54,821 nt of DNA from Didymodactylos carnosus (taxonomy: Eukaryota; Rotifera; Eurotatoria; Philodinida; Philodinidae), in NCBI GenBank assembly GCA_905250885.1, contig CAJNOQ010000325.1, positions 1 through 54,821 of the forward strand. Direction: 5' to 3'. Positions within the stretch are counted from its first letter, which is position 1. Every line of letters begins with the position of its first letter. The position numbers and the translations under genes were made by a program. Positions 12,701 through 26,000 of the stretch are shown one piece after another. A model generated the notes under the pieces. That model was not told where the DNA came from and did not search any database. It worked only from the letters and a program-made list of their open reading frames with translations.

Positions 12701-12977
12701 TGCTGTTTCTCCTTTAGTGATACAATGAATATATTTTCATTTTCTTAATTTCTGAGTAGGATAAATATGAGACTAGACTGAGGTATTATTCTTGTCTTTT
12801 TCTATTCGTGGTTGCAATCTGCAAAGAGACAAAGTGTAAACCAAAAAGTCAGAGTGTGCAGTGTACACTTTGTTTTTTTTACACAGTGTATAATAGTGTG
12901 TTCTGTGTACTTAACTTTATTAGATTACTGCAAACTCTGTTTTGATAGATACACTCTCTTATTAGAAACCCTGAAAC

Positions 12978-13090
12978 TAGAGCCGTGCAGGTTAAACCTA
13001 ACCTATATGTTAGGTTAGGTTTAGGTTATGAAATTTTTTATAGGTTAGGTTGTAGGTTATGCCGTTGATAACCTATTTTTGACCTGCACG
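12978..13090. mobile_element. Palindromic element with TTAGG/AGGTT arrays
   Basis: The left end reads TAGAGCCGTGCAGGT (hAT-like TAGAG). The right end, on the other strand, begins CGTGCAGGTC, so the outermost few bases of the right end seem lost. The interior is made of AGGTT/AACCT repeats in both orientations (for example 13009-13025). No target duplication can be shown. Confidence 0.6.
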
Positions 13091-13181
13091 AAAAAAAACG
13101 ATTTTGAACGACCACATTAAAACAGCCAGCACTTTGAGTAATAAATAAGGATGTATCGATTAATAATCGATGTTGAGGCAT

Positions 13182-13523
13182 TCAGGAAAACCGCTCTGAC
13201 TTAGTTATAGTAAATCTCTCAGAACTGCGGAACATCTCATTTTGTAGAGAAAGGTTGGTTCTACAAAAGTAAAGTGTTAAAAAAGTTTTCATGTTATTTG
13301 TGACAAAAATTGAAATATTCAAAAATGTGCACAATCGAAAAAAACGAATCGAAGATCGATTATTTTGCGACTTTTGTGCGTTTTTGATTAATCGTATTTT
13401 TTCTATATATAACATGAAAACTTTTTTAACACTTTACTTTTGTAGAACCAACCTTTCTCTACAAAATGAGATATTCCGCAGTTCTGAGAGATTTACTATA
13501 ACCAAGTCAGAGCGGTTTTCCTG
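13182..13523. mobile_element. Foldback element, about 115-bp arms
   Basis: Arms 13182-13297 and 13409-13523 are inverted copies differing at only a few positions. Translating either strand gives almost the same C-terminal peptide, which shows the symmetry. The loop (13298-13408) is itself weakly symmetrical. The ends are TCAGGAAAACCGCTC in both arms. No target duplication was found, and it has no coding capacity beyond mirror-image open frames. Confidence 0.8.
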
Positions 13524-13829
13524 ACGGAAACTTCCGTTTGCTAAAAATAGATGGCAAATACACAACAATAACAGAACCGTAGCATCGAGAGCCTAAAGTG
13601 GAATTCTGATCTACTATTGAGAGGGCCTCCCTGTTCAGAAAGCTATTGTCCAAAGATTGCATTAAAGAATAAAGGACTCAACCGATCCATTTCTATATTC
13701 ATGTAAAATGTGATTTATTTTGTATAAGCTTACCTTTCAGAGGGTGTTTAGATAAAAAAATAATAACGATATGGAAGAAAGCTGAAGTTTAGGCTTCTGA
13801 AACCAGATTTTGGGACGAAATTGCAAAAG

Positions 13830-13935
13830 GTTGTATTAGGTTAACCTAGGTTAGGTTACAAAAACATTAATAGGTTAGGTTAGGTTACGAGTTTCTTAGG
13901 CTAGGTTAGGTTTAGGTTGTGAAAATTTTTATAGC
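13830..13935. repeat. Second AGGTT/TTAGG-rich copy
   Basis: It shares TTAGGTTTAGGTT followed by GTGAAAATTTTTATAG with the element at 12978-13090 (ATGAAATTTTTTATAG there). It lacks recognisable matching ends and is probably a truncated relative. Confidence 0.55.
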
Positions 13936-15605
13936 CAAGAGCGGCTGCGGATTCTTAAAATATGCAAAATGATGAAAATACATAAGATCATTCTAACTCA
14001 GTTACAGAATTTTTCGTAAAATAAACTCACATTTTAATCATAATCCAACAACGATTAATGAAAAGACAACTTTGAGCAAGAACTACGGTAAAAATAAAAT
14101 TTAAACGTCTTGAAAAGCTCCGTCTGACGGTGACATCTGAAGGAAGGTCAGTTAATTTTATTCAATTAGTATTGTCGACCGATATTGTATTTCCAGAGTT
14201 ACCGCTGTCAAAAGACTTGTTAGATCGCCTATTAATTCATCAAAAAATGCTATTTGTCTGTTGATAAGTGATTTTTGATAAGAAACGAAAACGCGCTTGT
14301 TTGTGAAAAAAAATTAGTATCTGGTTAGATCCTAATAGTTTAACCTCCGGTAAAAAACGTTCATCAGACTACAAAAATGAAAGCCGTTGAATGAATCTGC
14401 CGTTGTTCTATAAGGGTGTTATTACTCCACTTTCTACATAAAAGAATTAATTTAATTTTTAAAATTAGGAAAATACTTCTACTATGGATGTGTAAACGTC
14501 TTTTACGATTTCAATCGATTCTAAAATTAATTGTGTTTGAACTTAGTTTGAAAAATTCGTCAAGATTCACACAATAAACGATATAACTCTTTCTAATAAC
14601 TAATCATTATTACTTTCGCCTCCATCTCTAACTCAATGTTCATACTTTTGTATTTCGCTTAGAGATGATACAATTACATAATAAAAAACTTTATCGGGAT
14701 TGTTCATTGTGTATGCTAGAATTATATAACTAAGTCATTTTTCAATCTCCATCCAGCATAATTCGAGAGGTTAATCTATCTTTATTGTTTCATCGATTGA
14801 AATTTCACAATTAGAAAAGAGTTAGTTGATTATTTTGTTTAATTTGCCAATCAACTATTAAATATCTATTAATCGTGTTATCAGCAACATCCACAACGGC
14901 AATGGTCGCAGAGATTCATTGGACCGATCATTAGTCAATGTTTATCATTAAATCATATAACGTATGCATTAAACAGTGTAACAGATTGATCTGAAAGAAA
15001 TCAGAACTCAATCATTGTATTCAATGAGACAAATAAATTTATAAAAATAAATCGATCCTGACCATAAACTTATGGTTGTTGTTTTTTTAAAAGATAAGAA
15101 CTTACGAGAATTTATTGATATTAGAAATGTTTTTTTTATTGATATTAACCATTTTATAGTTACGCGAAATGTATTGATGAAAAAGTTAAAACGAGGAGAG
15201 ATATCAACGAGTGCCATGAATGTGGTGGATTAGAAGAACTTTATTTGATGCTCAGATAATTGATTGGTAATAGATAGACGAAGAGGTTCAATGAAGATAT
15301 AATTAGTGAAATTTATGATTACTATATAAATGGGATTCTTACTATATTTTTTTTTGGTAAATTCAAACTGCATTTTTGACTACGTTCTGATCAGTGTATG
15401 CACATCAGCTTAACGTTGACTTTCGATTGTGAACCTTGCCATAGTTTTATGTGTTGAGTATGAAATACCTTTTACCTGATGTTACTCCATAGCTGCTTTT
15501 AATCGCAAGAGATTGATTGCTTACTCTGCAAACACTGCATGAGAGAAAATACAAATAAACGTGTTAATATTAAGAAATTTTTTGCGTTGTTTTAGATACA
15601 AGAAA

Positions 15606-18063
15606 ATGAATTTGGCTCGAAATTTTCTACGTAATACTGTTCATTCATCACAACTTATTCGATCGTTTTCATCATCATCATCCAATGCATTAAAAGTAAA
15701 AAATGAAGTCAAACGCAAACGTGAACTGGCTCTAGTGGGTGGAGGAACTAAACGTATTGAGAAACAACATCAGAAAGGTAATTTTTATTTAAATGTACCA
15801 TTAACGAGAAACCAAGTGTCACGCCCATTTTTCACTTTCAAATCCATCGCTCTGTAAAGCTCGCTGAGTTGAGTATTGTCATACAGCCAGAGTTGCGGAG
15901 TTAACAAACGTCAATATAGAATAAAAGATAGAACAATTTACACAGAGATTGTGTGATGTAAAACAACAATGTTTGGTGCAATAAGAGAGAAACAGAAAAA
16001 CAACAACGAAAAAAATCTGAAGATGATTATGTAACCAATGTAAATCCCTGTCAATAATTATATCGAGCCGTATTACATTGTTTCCTTTACATGTAGAGTG
16101 TTGACCATATAAGACTTAAAATGCTTCTACACCCTCTCGTTCATTAAGAATATATTAGTGCCATCTTACACAGCTCAAGGAGCATTACAAAGCGGTTTAC
16201 TTGAAATTGAAAATCCTGCATGACACTTGGTGACCTTCCTTCATGAGACAACATCCATCTGGTGTCTTCTCCAGTTCATTAAATCGATTGACAAAGTATA
16301 GACTGAAAAAATCTTTCGTTCTATCTTTTGTAGGAAAATTAACAGCCCGTGAACGTCTTGAAGTATTACTTGATCCAAAATCGTTTGTAGAATATGATAT
16401 GTTTGTCGAACATCGATGCAATGATTTTGGTATGGATAAAGAAAAATATTATGGCGACTCTGTTATAACGGGTCATGGACTTATCAATGGTCGTCCTGTT
16501 TATGTATTTAGTCAAGACTTTACTGTTTTCGGTGGGAGTTTATCAAGTGTACACGCACAAAAGATTTGTAAAATAATGGATCAAGCGATGTTAGTTGGAG
16601 CACCTGTCATTGGTCTTAATGATAGTGGAGGCGCGCGAATACAAGAAGGTGTTGAATCATTAGCTGGTTATGCTGATATATTTCAACGGAATGTATTGGC
16701 TAGTGGTGTTATACCTCAATTATCATTGATTATGGTCTGATAGCGTCTATCTTCATGTCCGTCAGTGGTATTATCTATGGATAATTGTTTAGGGACCATG
16801 TGCGGGTGGAGCCGTTTATTCGCCAGCATTGACTGATTTTATTTTTATGGTACGTCAGACAAGTTATTTATTCATAACTGGGCCCGATGTTGTTCAATCT
16901 GTCACAAATGAAAATGTTACACAAGAAGAACTGGGTGGAGCTAATTCACATATGACCAAATCGGGCGTTGCTCATTTTGCTTACGATAATGATATTGATA
17001 CATTGTTGAGAACAAGAGAATTATTTAATTTTTTACCATTATCAAATAAAGATCCAACACCAATTCGAGAATGTGACGATAGTCCAAATCGGTTAGTAGA
17101 TTCTCTCAATACCGTTATACCTTTAGAGTCAACAGCTGCCTACGATATGAAAGAAGTTGTAAGTCAGGATACGATAGAATATATTTGATATTAGGTAACT
17201 GGATTAATTGGATTTAGATTTATGCAACCGTTGATGAACATGATTTTTTTGAAGTAATGCCAGAATGGGCGAAAAATATCATCGTTGGTAAGTATATTTT
17301 TTCTCTTAAACACGAGATGATTATTAAATTTGTTTCATTTTTATTGGTTTTGCACGTATGGGTGGTCGAACAGTGGGCATTGTGGCAAATCAACCTAAAT
17401 CAATGGCTGGATGTTTAGATATAAATGCATCAGTTAAAGCAGCACGTTTTGTTCGATTCTGTGACGCGTTTAATATTCCATTATTGACGTTTGTTGATGT
17501 ACCAGGTTTTTTACCCGGTACTTCTCAAGAACATAATGGGATCATAAGACATGGTAAGTAAAATTTTGTCGCAATGAATAGTCAAACACTGTTGCACGCA
17601 TATTTTTAATATACTTAGGGGCAAAATTGTTGTATGCATTTGCTGAAGCCACTGTACCAAAAATAACAATAATAACACGAAAAGCCTATGGTGGCGCATA
17701 TGATGTAATGAGTTCTAAACACTTACGAGGCGACATGAATTACGCATGGCCAACAGCTGAAGTATTTCCTTTCTTTGTATCTTAGTGCGACTCAGATGAT
17801 CACGTTTATTTATTTTTTAGGTTGCAGTCATGGGTGCTCAAGGTGCTGTGAAGATTATATTTCGAGAGGGGAAAAATGTGAAAGATAAAGAGCTTGAATA
17901 TATCGATAAATTTGCCAATCCATTTCCGGCTGCTATTCGTGGTTTTGTTGATGATATCATCGAACCAAATCAAACCCGTAAAAGAATCTGTCGTGATTTA
18001 AATCTATTAGCTGGGAAACAGTTAGATAATCCACGAAAGAAGCATGCAAATATGCCATTATGA
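15606..18063 (+). CDS. PCCB: Propionyl-CoA carboxylase beta chain, mitochondrial
   Basis: Carboxyltransferase subunit of propionyl-CoA carboxylase, which makes methylmalonyl-CoA from propionyl-CoA in the mitochondrial matrix with the biotin-bearing alpha chain. Exons: 15606-15777, 16334-16734, 16793-17158, 17218-17287, 17347-17553, 17619-17761, 17821-18063; total 1602 nt, 533 aa (human about 539). Residues 1-40 are rich in Arg and Ser without acidic residues, a plausible transit peptide. The carboxyltransferase signature is clear: FTVFGGSLS near 121-128, [10 protein letters not shown] at 154-163, [10 protein letters not shown] at 192-201, KAYGGAYD at 427-434, and the C-terminal KHAN-PL end. 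The two Gly-Gly-Ala oxyanion sites are intact. The start was chosen because it follows an acceptor-like TTTTAG by 10 nt and opens the transit peptide. One intron (17288-17346) has a GT donor but ends in TG; without its removal the frame shifts and stops. Confidence 0.95.
17288..17346 (+). other. Non-canonical GT-TG intron in PCCB
   Basis: Exon 4 ends ATCGTTG before a strong GTAAGTAT donor. The next conserved block resumes with GTTTTGCACG (Phe-Ala-Arg, after a split Gly codon). The only junction that keeps the frame and the conserved sequence is TTTTTATTG|GTTTTGC, a TG 3' end after a pyrimidine-rich tract. The nearest upstream AG, at 17314-17315, gives an in-frame stop. The site is one base from a normal TTATAG. 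Confidence 0.7.
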
Positions 18064-19506
18064 GAATAAGAAACAAGATTTGTTACTTAATCATTTCATT
18101 CTGTTTTATTTCATTTGAAAGAGTCGTATCGTTTCTATCACAAAAACTAAGTAAAGAGTGCTTTAACAGTGAGTGTTATGTTATAAAACGAATGTTGATC
18201 CATTTACTTTTCATACTCAATATATTTTCCATTGTAATTAAACAGTTGTTATTTGTTTTCTAAAACTTATCCATTTTTTTGTTTCAGTACAAAGTACACA
18301 GTGAGCACAGGTTTCCTCGCATTAGAAATCAGTTTATTTAATTGTTTAGTCTCAACAAATATGTCTGTCACATTCTTCTCACACTACTCACAAACAACAT
18401 TAGCGATATTCAATAAGAAAAAATATTCCATATAAAGAACTAAACGATATCTTGGAGTAGATGCAAATGCCAAAGCTCAAAATAAGTTATAAGAAGGCGG
18501 TATGCATTTAAGGGACATGCATATATCCAGAAGATCAGTGCACGTAGTGGACTCAATATGCCAAACATCTCTTTTTCTAGATCTTCTGTAATCAATGTAA
18601 CGTTTATATATTATGTTCTTTTACAGTACATAAATTTTTTCTCTCTTTGTTCTCTTGATCTCATCTTTTTTTATCTTTTTTATTAACGTTAGTGCACAAC
18701 TTTTTCCAGAAAATGAGTATGTACAGATCTGTGATAATAAAGTCAAACAAGAAATCCAAGTATTTTCACGGCGTACAGTGATAGAAAATACATCATATTA
18801 TACCTCTTAATTTTTTTTATCTTGGGACCGCAATTATCATGAACGATATCTATTTCGGCCTGTATAGAAGGTGTGTCAGTGATTGTCATAAAAATCGTCT
18901 AAAACACAACAAAACAATACTGCATAAAATTCAAATATCACGACAATATTTGCACCGTTAAGACGTTAGTTGTATTATTCTCATGTACGGATGAAAAAGG
19001 CAGTCATTGCAAATTTTGTATGTAACTCGATTGTTGATGCAATCAAAGATTGATTGTTAGTTTGAAAACATATTTTTGATGCGATAAACATAAAAGATTC
19101 CCATTAACGAGAAAGCAAAACGACGCTTACTCATTTCAATTCACTTTCTGTTGTAATAAATATGAACTTTTTGAGAATTTTGCTGACGATGTTAAATTGA
19201 ACAAACTCCAAATAAACCGTTTTGCAAAATGAGAATTAAAAGAAAACAGGTTAGTTGAATTTTCTTTTCCGGAATCAGCATCATTTGTTTCCAACATAAA
19301 TAAATAAAAAACTGCACAATTCAAACTTTGAGTAGATTAACTAATGTAAACAGCTCTTCTATCTGAATATACTGCACGGATTTATTAAGAAATTTAAAAT
19401 TCATGTTATAAAATACATCCAAAAAAACAAGTAGTGGCGCAAAAATGCACATTTGATTTGTGAAAAAACTGCACATTCGAAAAAAAGATTGAAAGCGCGA
19501 TTATAA
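18064..19506. other. Intergenic region between convergent PCCB and PKA-R
   Basis: This is the shared 3' region of two converging genes. It contains A/T-rich sequence and possible polyadenylation words on both strands, but no coding block or repeat that I can support. Confidence 0.5.
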
Positions 19507-22058
19507 TTAATGAGTTGCATCATTTTTGGCACTTGCAGCTCGAAGTTGATCTAATCGAATAACAGAATTATACATTGGGATTTGACGTTTTAAAATATCT
19601 TGTATTGGTCCCAAAACACGTTCAAATCGTGCTCGATCTAGTTTAACACATTTCAAAAGTCCTTTCGCTACCACAGTTGCCACACGTGGTCTATTACATA
19701 GAAGTGCGATTTCTCCTAATGAAAAAGATAAAAAAATTAAGAGAACACCATAGGAAAGTAATCATACCAAAATAATTCGATTGTCCTAGAGTATCTACTT
19801 CAACTGGGTCAGGAGATTCCGATGTTTTTTGATATACAATAGCATTACCCTAGAAAAAAAATATATTTGTTGACAAATAAAAGCAGATGAGGAGATAACA
19901 ATATTACCTCAACAATGATGAAGAATTCTTCACCAATATCACCTTGTCTAACTACCTCAACACCATCTTCGAACTGAACTGGTTCCAATGCATCTGCTAC
20001 TGTCAAACGTTCCCAATCATCTAATGATTCTAAAAAAAATGGATAAATTAGCTATAAACTTTTATAATATGGGTTCAACTTATTACCTAATCAGATCATC
20101 CTACCAAAACATAGTAGTGCTATAGCTAGGATTTCATTAGCAAAGAGGCAGAAACAAGATTTCTGTTGAGGAAAGTTTCCGCATAAGAAAGAAACTAGAC
20201 CATGATTAATTTTGCAAGACTTATGTAAAATATTATGTACGCATTAAAACAGACATTCAACTTCGCTTACCTAAAATTGATACTTTGCTTAAAAATTCTT
20301 TGTACATTTTTCTTTTTCGCATTGTACTATCCATTAATATCCGACGATATGTATCACCATGTAACGACCACAATTTCACGTCTGTTTTAGCATTGACTGT
20401 TGCAGCACGAGGTGTTCCATAGATCAAAGCTAATTCACCAAAACTTCCCGCTTCTGATATTGTTGTTACTAAATCGTTATTAATAAATACCTTCATTAAT
20501 TAGCAAAAGAGAAACGATCAGATTTTCAAGAATAAAGAATTTTATCCAGAGAGGAAGATCTTTAAATTGGTTTCAAAATATTTTTACTCACATCGACTTC
20601 TCCTTGATCAATAATATAGAAATTGTCGCCTTTTTCACCTAATCGAAGACAACAAATAAAATCTGGCTCAGAAACATTTAAAAACAATTATACCTTGTGT
20701 AATTATTGTTTCGCCAGTACAATGGACTTCGGGATACATTGCGTCGAAAATATCGGCTTTTTCGTTTTCATCCAAATGACTGCAAGTGCAAACCTGTGTT
20801 TGTTTTAGAATGTTGTGTTTTCAGTAAAACATTTACTAAATCCATACTAAAATACCTGAATAAAATATTTTTTTTAATTGCAGCCGTCAATGCTTGCATG
20901 GTGGCATAATCTTTTTGTACAATCTCTTTTTTGTATGGTGTTATACATTCTTCTTGAAATGATTTTGATGATACAGCTCCACGACGACGTTTAATACTTG
21001 GTATCTCTTTTGTAGTCGATATTATTGTTGACGAAACATCTTCAATTGTCGGTTGAGTTGTCATTTTATTCTGGCGTTCAGATGAAATAACGTTAGCTGG
21101 AAGTGACTTTAAACATAATAAAAGCATAGCATGACAATTTCAGTTCTAATCTATTTTCACTTTTCTTTCTCTTTTCTTTTTTCATTTTATTATTTAGTTT
21201 TATCAATCACTACACGCACACACAATTCATTAGCATCATGAAAATCTAGTCTAATAAGAAACATACACATCTTCTCATTACTATTCATTAGAAAAAAATC
21301 CTTAAACGTCGGATAATAATAAGACAGAAAAAACGTATCATATATCCTTATTTAGAAGAGAAGAAAGATTATAGAGAACATGATAAATTTTTATCAAACA
21401 TACGAATTCATCATCTTATTTTCTGTTGATACTCATTGCAGCATATATATCTGAAGAAAACTGCAGTGATCGTTTAAAAAAAGTAGATACTGAACTCATA
21501 TTCGAGTAACGAAATAAAAGAATGGTTATCGAAACGTCGAATTTACTGAAGTTACCTTGTTCTGCATGATACTTTAGATTTTTTCAAGAAAATGAAGTTA
21601 ATCTAACACTTTCTTCATATATATCAGTAGCAATTAAAAGTGAAACACTACCGTTGTTCTGACATATTATATTTTACAGTTGACATTATTTTTTTTTAAT
21701 ATTATTTTTATAAATGCATCATAAATTGATTTCCTCTCTTTTCAAAATTCTTAGGGAAAAATTATATACACTAATACAAAAACAGAGGACTAAGTAATTT
21801 TACAATATAAATAAGAATTGGTAAAAGACAAAACTGCCTGTGAACATCTATCTATTAACATCGATGTACATTACTTACACATATATTGTTATTGATACCA
21901 TTAAAATAATTTCTTAAAAATTTGATTGGCTCTTCCGGTTGGTGTAAACAAAGTTTATGAACACATTCTTTAATAACCGACTGAATATTATGTTGATTTA
22001 AATATAATTCACATTGTTTAAGTAAAAATTCCAGATCGGTTGAATGTGACGAAGTCAT
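19507..22058 (-). CDS. PRKAR1: cAMP-dependent protein kinase regulatory subunit, type I
   Basis: Binds and inhibits the PKA catalytic subunit until cAMP is present. Coding exons (minus strand order): 22058-21879, 21106-20856, 20779-20694, 20638-20592, 20490-20271, 20029-19908, 19849-19768, 19715-19507; 1197 nt, 398 aa (human RI-alpha 381). Residues 1-60 form the dimerisation/docking domain ([11 protein letters not shown]...PIKFLRNYF). The inhibitor sequence RRRGAVS at about 100-106 has Ala at the phospho-acceptor position, so it is a pseudosubstrate; this marks type I rather than type II. Two cyclic-nucleotide-binding domains follow, with phosphate-binding cassettes [16 protein letters not shown] (about 205-220) and [16 protein letters not shown] (about 328-343), each keeping the cAMP-contacting Glu and Arg. 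The first intron (772 nt) is long for this window; the others are 52-241 nt. Confidence 0.96.
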
Positions 22059-23045
22059 TGTAGATGTTAGAACGGAACAAATTTACACTAACATTGAACG
22101 TTGAATTTTCATCTTGTCAAAACTTGTGATCTGAATAGAGCTATTCAAATGAAGAAAAGATCTGTAAAATTTCAGACAATGAACATTCTAAAAGTATAAA
22201 CATAAGACAATCATCGATGATAAAAAAAAGAACAGAAATGTTTTGCATGCTGAAGTCTACAAGAAATTATTTATCTATTCAAGTTAACAAGAAATAAATA
22301 CGATAAAAAGTCATATATGGGATACGTGTGGTTAGCTGTAAAGCTGCCTATACCATCTAAACGTTGATATATCATATCGATGGTCAACGTCTTAACTATA
22401 CAGTTCTACGTTGTCACACTTCTTATGTATTATATGTAGTTTTAAATTAGTCATTATTAATTTCTGTAATTATTATTCTTATGAAAGAAATCAGTTGAAA
22501 CTAACTATCAGACTACTTCAGAGCTCATAATCTATTACCAGCGTCTATAAATTTGTCTTGGTGGTGACGACAATAGCTAAGAGAAAAAGCGTGTATGAAT
22601 TTAATCATGAGTAAATACAATTTATCTTAAGAACTCTTTGTGTCAACAGACCCATAATAGACAGTTCTTCAAACATGCCAGTGTACATGACATATCAATG
22701 AGTTAATTCAGACAACTTTAAAATACAATCATAGAGGAACCAAATCACTACAGTGTTCTCATTGAAATCTATTATTGGTTTAAACAAAAAATGGAAAAAA
22801 GACAAACAAAATTACAAGAAACATATCTTTTTTGTTAGCATAATGAGACAGACACATCGTACAGCATGGAAACATGTTTGTTAGAGTAATTTTTCGACCA
22901 AGAAAAACAAACAAGAGCAAAAACAAAAGCAAGAAAAAAGAAGACAAATATCTGTGAGTATACATACATACGGACAAGTAAACAATTTCACTGAAAAGGA
23001 AAAACAAATTTAATTTTACATTAAAACGTATTTGATATTGTTCTT
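22059..23045. other. Intergenic: 5' flank of PKA-R and 3' flank of LUC7L3
   Basis: About 1 kb of A/T-rich sequence. It should hold the PKA-R promoter, since both neighbours run on the minus strand, but I see no distinctive motif, repeat or RNA gene in it. Confidence 0.5.
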
Positions 23046-26000
23046 CTATTGGCTAGAATCACCGTTGAGTGTGTCCGTCATATGATCGTCTAAATCAAAA
23101 TAAAACTGAGAACGAGCAATAAGATTATCTATGAGACTTACCATCAGCATGTTTTCGCCGTTCTTTTTTATCTTTGTGCGATGAGGATGACTTTCGTCCA
23201 TTCGACGCTTCTTTTTCATGATGGTGGTGGTGATGATGTTGTCGATGGTGATGACTAGACGGTGGAGAATTATGTGTTTTTGATTTATGAGATGAATGAT
23301 GGCCATCATCATGATAGTGTTTGACATTTGATACTACTGTTCTCGACTGAACGCTATAACAACAGAAAAGGTCAATATTGCCTTTGGTTCATAACTGAAC
23401 AAAAATCAAATACACACCGCTCTTCTTTGGTTTCACTACTACGATGATGTTTCTTAGAACTATGATGGTGAGATGGTGAACGCGAATGAGTTTTAATATG
23501 TTTGTTTGTTGTTGATAAATGTTGATGTTTAAATTTTTCATCTCGTGATGGAGAATGTTCCTAAAACGTTTCATACGCATAAGACAGTTTATAATCCTTT
23601 TTTGTGCGGTTTCTCTTCTTTTTTGTTTAAGTTACTCTAGATCAAAACGCTTTTGTTTCTTATTTGATTTTCTATTTTTATCCTACTTTATTTACCGCTT
23701 TTTTTGAATATTTCCTTATCACCTTTTGGTTTCTATAAGTACAATATACAATTGTCATTTCTGCCAGGTTTTTTATATATTTTTCGTTTTCAATAAAGTT
23801 TATGCTAATACTTTAGGAAGTTAATGTTTTGAGTAAAATCTGAAGTACATACTCTTTTATGTCGTTCTTCTCTGGATGAACGATGTAAACGTTCTTTTTC
23901 TGTTGTGGATGGAGTAGCTGTTGCTGAACCATCACCACCTCGATCTTTCTCAAGCAACTGTGATCGTTTTTTTTGTAATTCTTCTAATGTACTACGTATT
24001 TTTGCATAGCCAACATGTTGTTTTCCACTAACATGTTCTTCAATTCGACACTGGGCATCTCCCACAATCAAGAATGAACCACATACGTTACATACTTCCA
24101 TAGCTTTCATCTAAAGAGTAACATAGCAGTCCATAGCAGTAACTTCAAAATACAATTAAAGAAAGAAACTAAAAACTTACCATATCTGAATTATATTCTT
24201 GATAGGATAATTGCTGTAATAGACAAAATTAAATCAATTCAAGTTTTAGCTTAGACGAAGGAATACTTACTTCTCGTTCGGCTCTCAACTGTTCGCATTC
24301 TTCTAAAACTGCTTGTGCTTCATCAACTTTTCCCTTGCAACCTAGTTGTTCGGACTATAAAGAATTAATCATTGCACAATAACAGAACGTATATTTTCTT
24401 TGTGATTATTTAACAAACCTTTTGAACAAGTTCATTGATCCTATCATCTATCTGTCGTATACGACTAGCAGGATCAGTTGCCTAAATTGCATAAAATGTT
24501 GATGACTATATTACACGCTGTCTTTTACCACCAGCGTGCGATTCCAAAAGAAAAACTCTGCATGCTTTCAAATAATAATTCACCAATAGTGTGGCCGGTT
24601 CTCATTCTTACTATTATTCATATCTAACGTCAGAGCATATATATAAGCTTATTTTCATCTATTTTCCCTCAAAAAAACAACCAAAGAGCTTATTTTTTGA
24701 GTACATTTCTATTGCCGGTCTTTCATCTATATTTGTGTAGCAGAAAACTTCTTAGACAAAAACTCATCATATATTCAGTCTACAGCAACAAAACAGGAAC
24801 TTTCACAATACAATATCTGTTTAAATCGAAAATCGAAGAATACTGAACGACATACTATTAATTTAAAGCGGAAAGGTAATCAAATCGTAATATGTACGTA
24901 TGAAAGATATATCAGGGATTTTGAAAAGTACCTCGTATGCTTTCACTGTTCATGTATGGTAGAAGATGGTACAAACAAACATAATGTGTATGGCACAACG
25001 AAACCCATTGGTTGATAAATTAATCAATATTATAAAATGCTAAAAAAAGGCGAAACTGGATGTTTTTTGTTGTTCGTGTGTATGTGCAACCCGCTCATGG
25101 ATATATCACAAATAAATTAAATTAGTTCAGCGTTTCTTTTTACATAAAACTAACGAGGAAAGAAAATAAAAATATATTTCATCTTATCATACCTTTCCAT
25201 CGCTTGTTTCAGAATTATCATTTACAGATTCACCTTGTGTTAAACGTAATCGATCAATTCCACGTTTGATTCGTCTTTCAACATCAGCCAATAATGATTT
25301 TAAAAAGCGTTCTAAAGAATTTAAATCATTTTCGTTGTGAAAGTAAATCATTTTTTTAAAATATTTACCAAAATCTTCTTCATAACCAAGTTTTCCATAT
25401 CTTGAACTTTTCAGATACCTAAAAAAAAGAACAGAAAATCGAGATAGAGAAACTGCAGTAAGAGGTAGTAAATCAAAATTTCTGCAACTGTGTTGAAGTT
25501 TGAACAATAATTACTTTCTAAATTCTATTTAATCCGAGTAATCCACTATCGTCGAAAAATCTTTGACAGAACCCTAGACGATAACTTTAGTGATGTACTT
25601 ACGTTTTCTGTAAGCCTTCTTCGTGAACTTTATCACAGGGCCCTAGAATAATAAACATCGAAAAACAATTAAGTGCCAGAAAAAGTATCCAGGAGATCAA
25701 ACATCTTCTGAATTTAGAAAGTCTTGGAAAATGAGATTTTATCTGAAGTTTTCTAAGTTCTAAGGACAAAAATCGTATCCTTTTACGACAAGTTTTGCGC
25801 AGATTTATATGTACGTAAAAGTGTTTCTGGGACGTTCATCATATATTATAAGGATTTTAATGATGTTCTTTATAAAATAAGAATACTTATTGCAGCGATA
25901 CTTACCCAAATCAGCACGTGTGTTCACAAACAAATCGTGTGGACAAAATTCGACTAACAGATATTTACACACCTAAAAAAGCAAACACACAGAATAAGCA

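Larger units (their letters stand above)
10511..15595. other. Intergenic region dense in element relics
   Basis: No intact gene is seen between the EF-hand gene and PCCB. The stretch contains palindromic elements and a decayed reverse-transcriptase fragment, all listed separately. The end of this block (15591-15595) is an acceptor-like TTTAG immediately before the PCCB start. Confidence 0.65.

Noticed and set aside
13182-13524. Two 77-residue open frames sharing the same C-terminus on opposite strands
   Set aside because: Explained by the inverted arms of the foldback element; not genes.
12990-13940. Internal telomere or former chromosome end
   Set aside because: The AGGTT words are short, broken and in both orientations within a palindromic element; no long uniform array.
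25312-25368. Treating the 57-nt open stretch in LUC7L3 as coding
   Set aside because: It has good donor and acceptor sites, and removing it restores the family's continuous GYEEDFERFLKSLLADVERR-type block. Kept as an intron, with retention noted as a possibility.
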